A DNA stretch of 64,000 nt from positions 1 through 64,000 of the forward strand of contig NZ_CAJYGK010000034.1 of NCBI RefSeq assembly GCF_913773725.1, in the 5' to 3' direction. The position numbers were made by a program, and so were the translations under genes. The stretch is from an uncultured Aquabacterium sp. (GTDB lineage Bacteria; Pseudomonadota; Gammaproteobacteria; Burkholderiales; Burkholderiaceae_C). Below the pieces are notes generated by a model, which was not told where the DNA came from, made no database searches, and was given only the letters and a program-made list of their open reading frames with translations. Shown here one piece after another: positions 62,179 through 64,000 of this stretch; position 1 is the first letter of the stretch, and each line of letters opens with the position of its first letter.

Positions 62179-64000
62179 TCAGCCTTCGCCGCCGGCCTGC
62201 TGCAGCCGCCACATCTGCGCATAGCGGCCGTTGGCGGCCAGCAGCTGCGGGTGGGTGCCGCGTTCGATGATGCGGCCCTGCTCCATCACCAGGATCTCGT
62301 GCGCGTGCACGATGGTCGACAGCCGGTGCGCGATCACGAGCACCGTCTTGCCCTGGCCGACGGCCGCCAGCTCGGCCTGGATGGCGCGCTCGTTCGCGGA
62401 ATCGAGCGCCGAGGTCGCCTCGTCGAACACGAGGATGGGCGGGTTCTTCAGCAGCGTGCGGGCAATGGCCACGCGCTGCTTTTCACCGCCCGACAGTTTC
62501 AGGCCCCGCTCGCCCACCATGGTGTCGTAGCCCCCGGGCGTGGCGGTGATGAAATCGTGGATGTGCGCGGCCTTCGCCGCCTGCTCGACCTCGTCGCGCG
62601 ACGCGTCGGGCCGGCCATAGGCGATGTTGTAGGCCACGGTGTCATTGAACAGCACGGTGTCCTGCGGCACGATGCCGATGTGGCGGCGCAGGCTGTCCTG
62701 CGTCAGGCTGCGCACGTCATGGCCATTGACGGTGATGCGCCCGCTCTGCACGTCGTAGAAGCGGTACAGCAGGCGCGCCAGTGTCGACTTCCCCGAGCCC
62801 GACGGCCCCACCACGGCCACCGTCTGCCCACCGGGGATCTCGAAGCTCACGTCGTGCAGGATGGGCCGCGCCGGATCGTAGGCAAACTGCACGTGGTCGA
62901 AGCGCACGGCCGGGGCCTGCTGGTCCTTGAGCAGCAGCGGGCGGGCGTCGGCGGCATCGGCCACCTCGCGCTCGCGCGCCATCAGCGTGAACATCTTGTC
63001 GAGGTCGGTCAGCGACTGCTTGATCTCGCGGTAGATCACGCCCAGGAAGTTCAGCGGGATGTACAGCTGGATCATGAAGGCATTGACCATGACCAGGTCG
63101 CCCACCGTCATGCGGCCATCGACCACCCCCTGCGTGGCGCGCCACAGCATCACGATCAGGGCTGTCGCGATGATGGTCTGCTGCCCGGCATTCAGCAGCG
63201 ACAGCGTCTGCTGCGTGCGCACCGCGACCTTGCGCAGGCGCTCGAGTGCCTCGTCGTAACGCCGGCCTTCGAAGGCCTCGTTGTTGAAATACTTGACGGT
63301 CTCGTAGTTCAGCAGCGAATCGACCGCGCGCGTGTGGGCCTTCGAGTCCAGCTCGTTCATTTCGCGGCGAAAGCGCGTGCGCCAGCTCGTCACCCCCACC
63401 GTGAACGCCACATACCCCACCAGCGCCACCACGGTGATCCACACAAAGGCCATGTCGAACTTCGTGCCCAGCAGCGTCAGCACCAGCGCCACCTCGATCA
63501 GCGTGGGAACGATGCTGTAGAGCGAGTAGGAGATCAGCGAGTGCACGGCCCGGGTGCCGCGCTCGATGTCACGCGTCATGCCGCCGGTCTGGCGCTCGAG
63601 GTGGAAGCGCAGGCTCAGGGCATGCAGGTGCGAGAACACCTCGAGCGAGATGCGACGCGCGGCGCCCTCGGTGGCCTTCGCAAACACCAGCTCCCGCAGC
63701 TCGGTGAACACCGAGGTCGACAGCCTCAGCAGCCCGTAGCCCAGCAACAGGCCCGCCGGCACGGCCAGCAGGGCTTGCGGGCTGCTCGCGTCCGGCGCCA
63801 GACGATCGACCAGGTTCTTGAGCACCACCGGCACGCCCACGTTGGCCAGCTTGGCGCCCACCATGAAGGCCAGCGCCAGCAGCACCCGCCCCTTGTAGGC
63901 CCACAGATAGGGCCACAGACGGGCCAGCGTCTGGCGCTCGCCATGCTGGGCGACGGGAGCAGCGCCGGCAGGGGCGTCGGCGGCGGGAACGTGTGCGTAA
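62179..64000 (-). CDS. Atm1/HMT1-type ABC exporter (5' end outside window)
   Basis: The track ORF begins at 63885, but the frame stays open to base 64000 (…QHGERQTLARLWPYLWAYKGRVLLALAFM), so the true start lies beyond the edge. One protein carries a six-helix membrane domain with the Atm1-type SLLNYETVKYFNNEAFEGRRYDEAL and RFHLERQTGGMTRDIERG, then an ATPase with Walker A VGPSGSGKSTLARLL, signature LSGGEKQRVAIARTLL, Walker B ILVFDEATSALD and H-loop VIAHRLST. Bacterial Atm1 homologues export glutathione-metal conjugates. Confidence 0.92.
   Translation of the reverse strand, partial: YAHVPAADAPAGAAPVAQHGERQTLARLWPYLWAYKGRVLLALAFMVGAKLANVGVPVVLKNLVDRLAPDASSPQALLAVPAGLLLGYGLLRLSTSVFTELRELVFAKATEGAARRISLEVFSHLHALSLRFHLERQTGGMTRDIERGTRAVHSLISYSLYSIVPTLIEVALVLTLLGTKFDMAFVWITVVALVGYVAFTVGVTSWRTRFRREMNELDSKAHTRAVDSLLNYETVKYFNNEAFEGRRYDEALERLRKVAVRTQQTLSLLNAGQQTIIATALIVMLWRATQGVVDGRMTVGDLVMVNAFMIQLYIPLNFLGVIYREIKQSLTDLDKMFTLMAREREVADAADARPLLLKDQQAPAVRFDHVQFAYDPARPILHDVSFEIPGGQTVAVVGPSGSGKSTLARLLYRFYDVQSGRITVNGHDVRSLTQDSLRRHIGIVPQDTVLFNDTVAYNIAYGRPDASRDEVEQAAKAAHIHDFITATPGGYDTMVGERGLKLSGGEKQRVAIARTLLKNPPILVFDEATSALDSANERAIQAELAAVGQGKTVLVIAHRLSTIVHAHEILVMEQGRIIERGTHPQLLAANGRYAQMWRLQQAGGEG

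Overview
The window looks like chromosome of a high-GC betaproteobacterium of the order Burkholderiales (Comamonadaceae, or the Rubrivivax/Leptothrix/Aquabacterium group). This is inferred from gene order and content: bamE-(fur)-dapB, hprK-ptsN-hpf, dusB-fis-purH near ruvC, BetR-type regulators, a PglL-type pilin glycosylase and a bacterial A-type RNase P RNA. Most of the window is ordinary core genome. I saw no IS element, prophage, CRISPR array, tRNA or rRNA. Many ORFs in the supplied track are antisense or out-of-frame shadows caused by the high GC content, and several real ORFs there start too far upstream; I moved starts where a ribosome-binding site, overlap or family length supported it.

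Layout. 1-2.1 kb: branched-chain-type ABC permeases livHM (livM runs off the left edge). 2.1-4.1 kb: two unrecognised genes in one operon, one resembling the DNA-binding half of an ISL3 transposase. 4.1-11.7 kb: mtnN, a BetR-response regulator/histidine kinase/purT operon, a Crp/Fnr regulator, an orphan HigA and amn. 11.9-17.2 kb: exbD-exbB, dapB, bamE, fur, hprK, ptsN, hpf. 17.4-21.5 kb: PglL/Wzy-type glycosylase, moaC, BepA-like M48 protease. 21.5-32.6 kb: an iron island with two TonB-dependent siderophore receptors, an iron-controlled DUF2325 protein, bacterioferritin, a terC gene under a manganese riboswitch, a candidate Fur-controlled small RNA, and a receptor/PKHD hydroxylase/PepSY/cytochrome b561/flavin alpha-hydroxy-acid oxidase operon. 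32.6-43.5 kb: assorted metabolism (OYE-type flavoenzyme, SWIB protein, enoyl-CoA hydratase, NUDIX, DUF815 ATPase, PdeM-like phosphoesterase, HAD nucleotidase, GT39, argB, CusF-like protein, DedA-like protein, OmpW). 43.7-53.8 kb: dusB-fis-purH, a minor-pilin operon (fimT-pilV-pilW-pilX-pilY1-pilE), ruvC. 53.8-64 kb: alpha-carbonic anhydrase, rnpB, bcr-type MFS, dsbD, cysK, a K+ channel, pyrC, a prohibitin-like protein and an Atm1-type ABC exporter that runs off the right edge.

How parts work together. The iron island is the most coherent accessory system. Four sites matching the Fur consensus control a small membrane protein plus FhuE-like receptor, DUF2325, a probable ~145-nt RNA, and the Fiu-like receptor operon. 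Two of these promoters share 23 of 24 bases from the Fur box through the -10. fur itself lies 9 kb away in the same window. The most interesting items are the candidate Fur-controlled sRNA with perfectly complementary ends (27263-27407), the terC riboswitch whose P1 stem competes with a ribosome-binding-site hairpin, the domesticated ISL3-like gene with a 10-bp inverted repeat in front of it, a bacterioferritin lacking the haem-ligand methionine, a PilY1 with a lectin-like N-terminus, and an rnpB promoter built on the stop codon of the upstream MFS gene.
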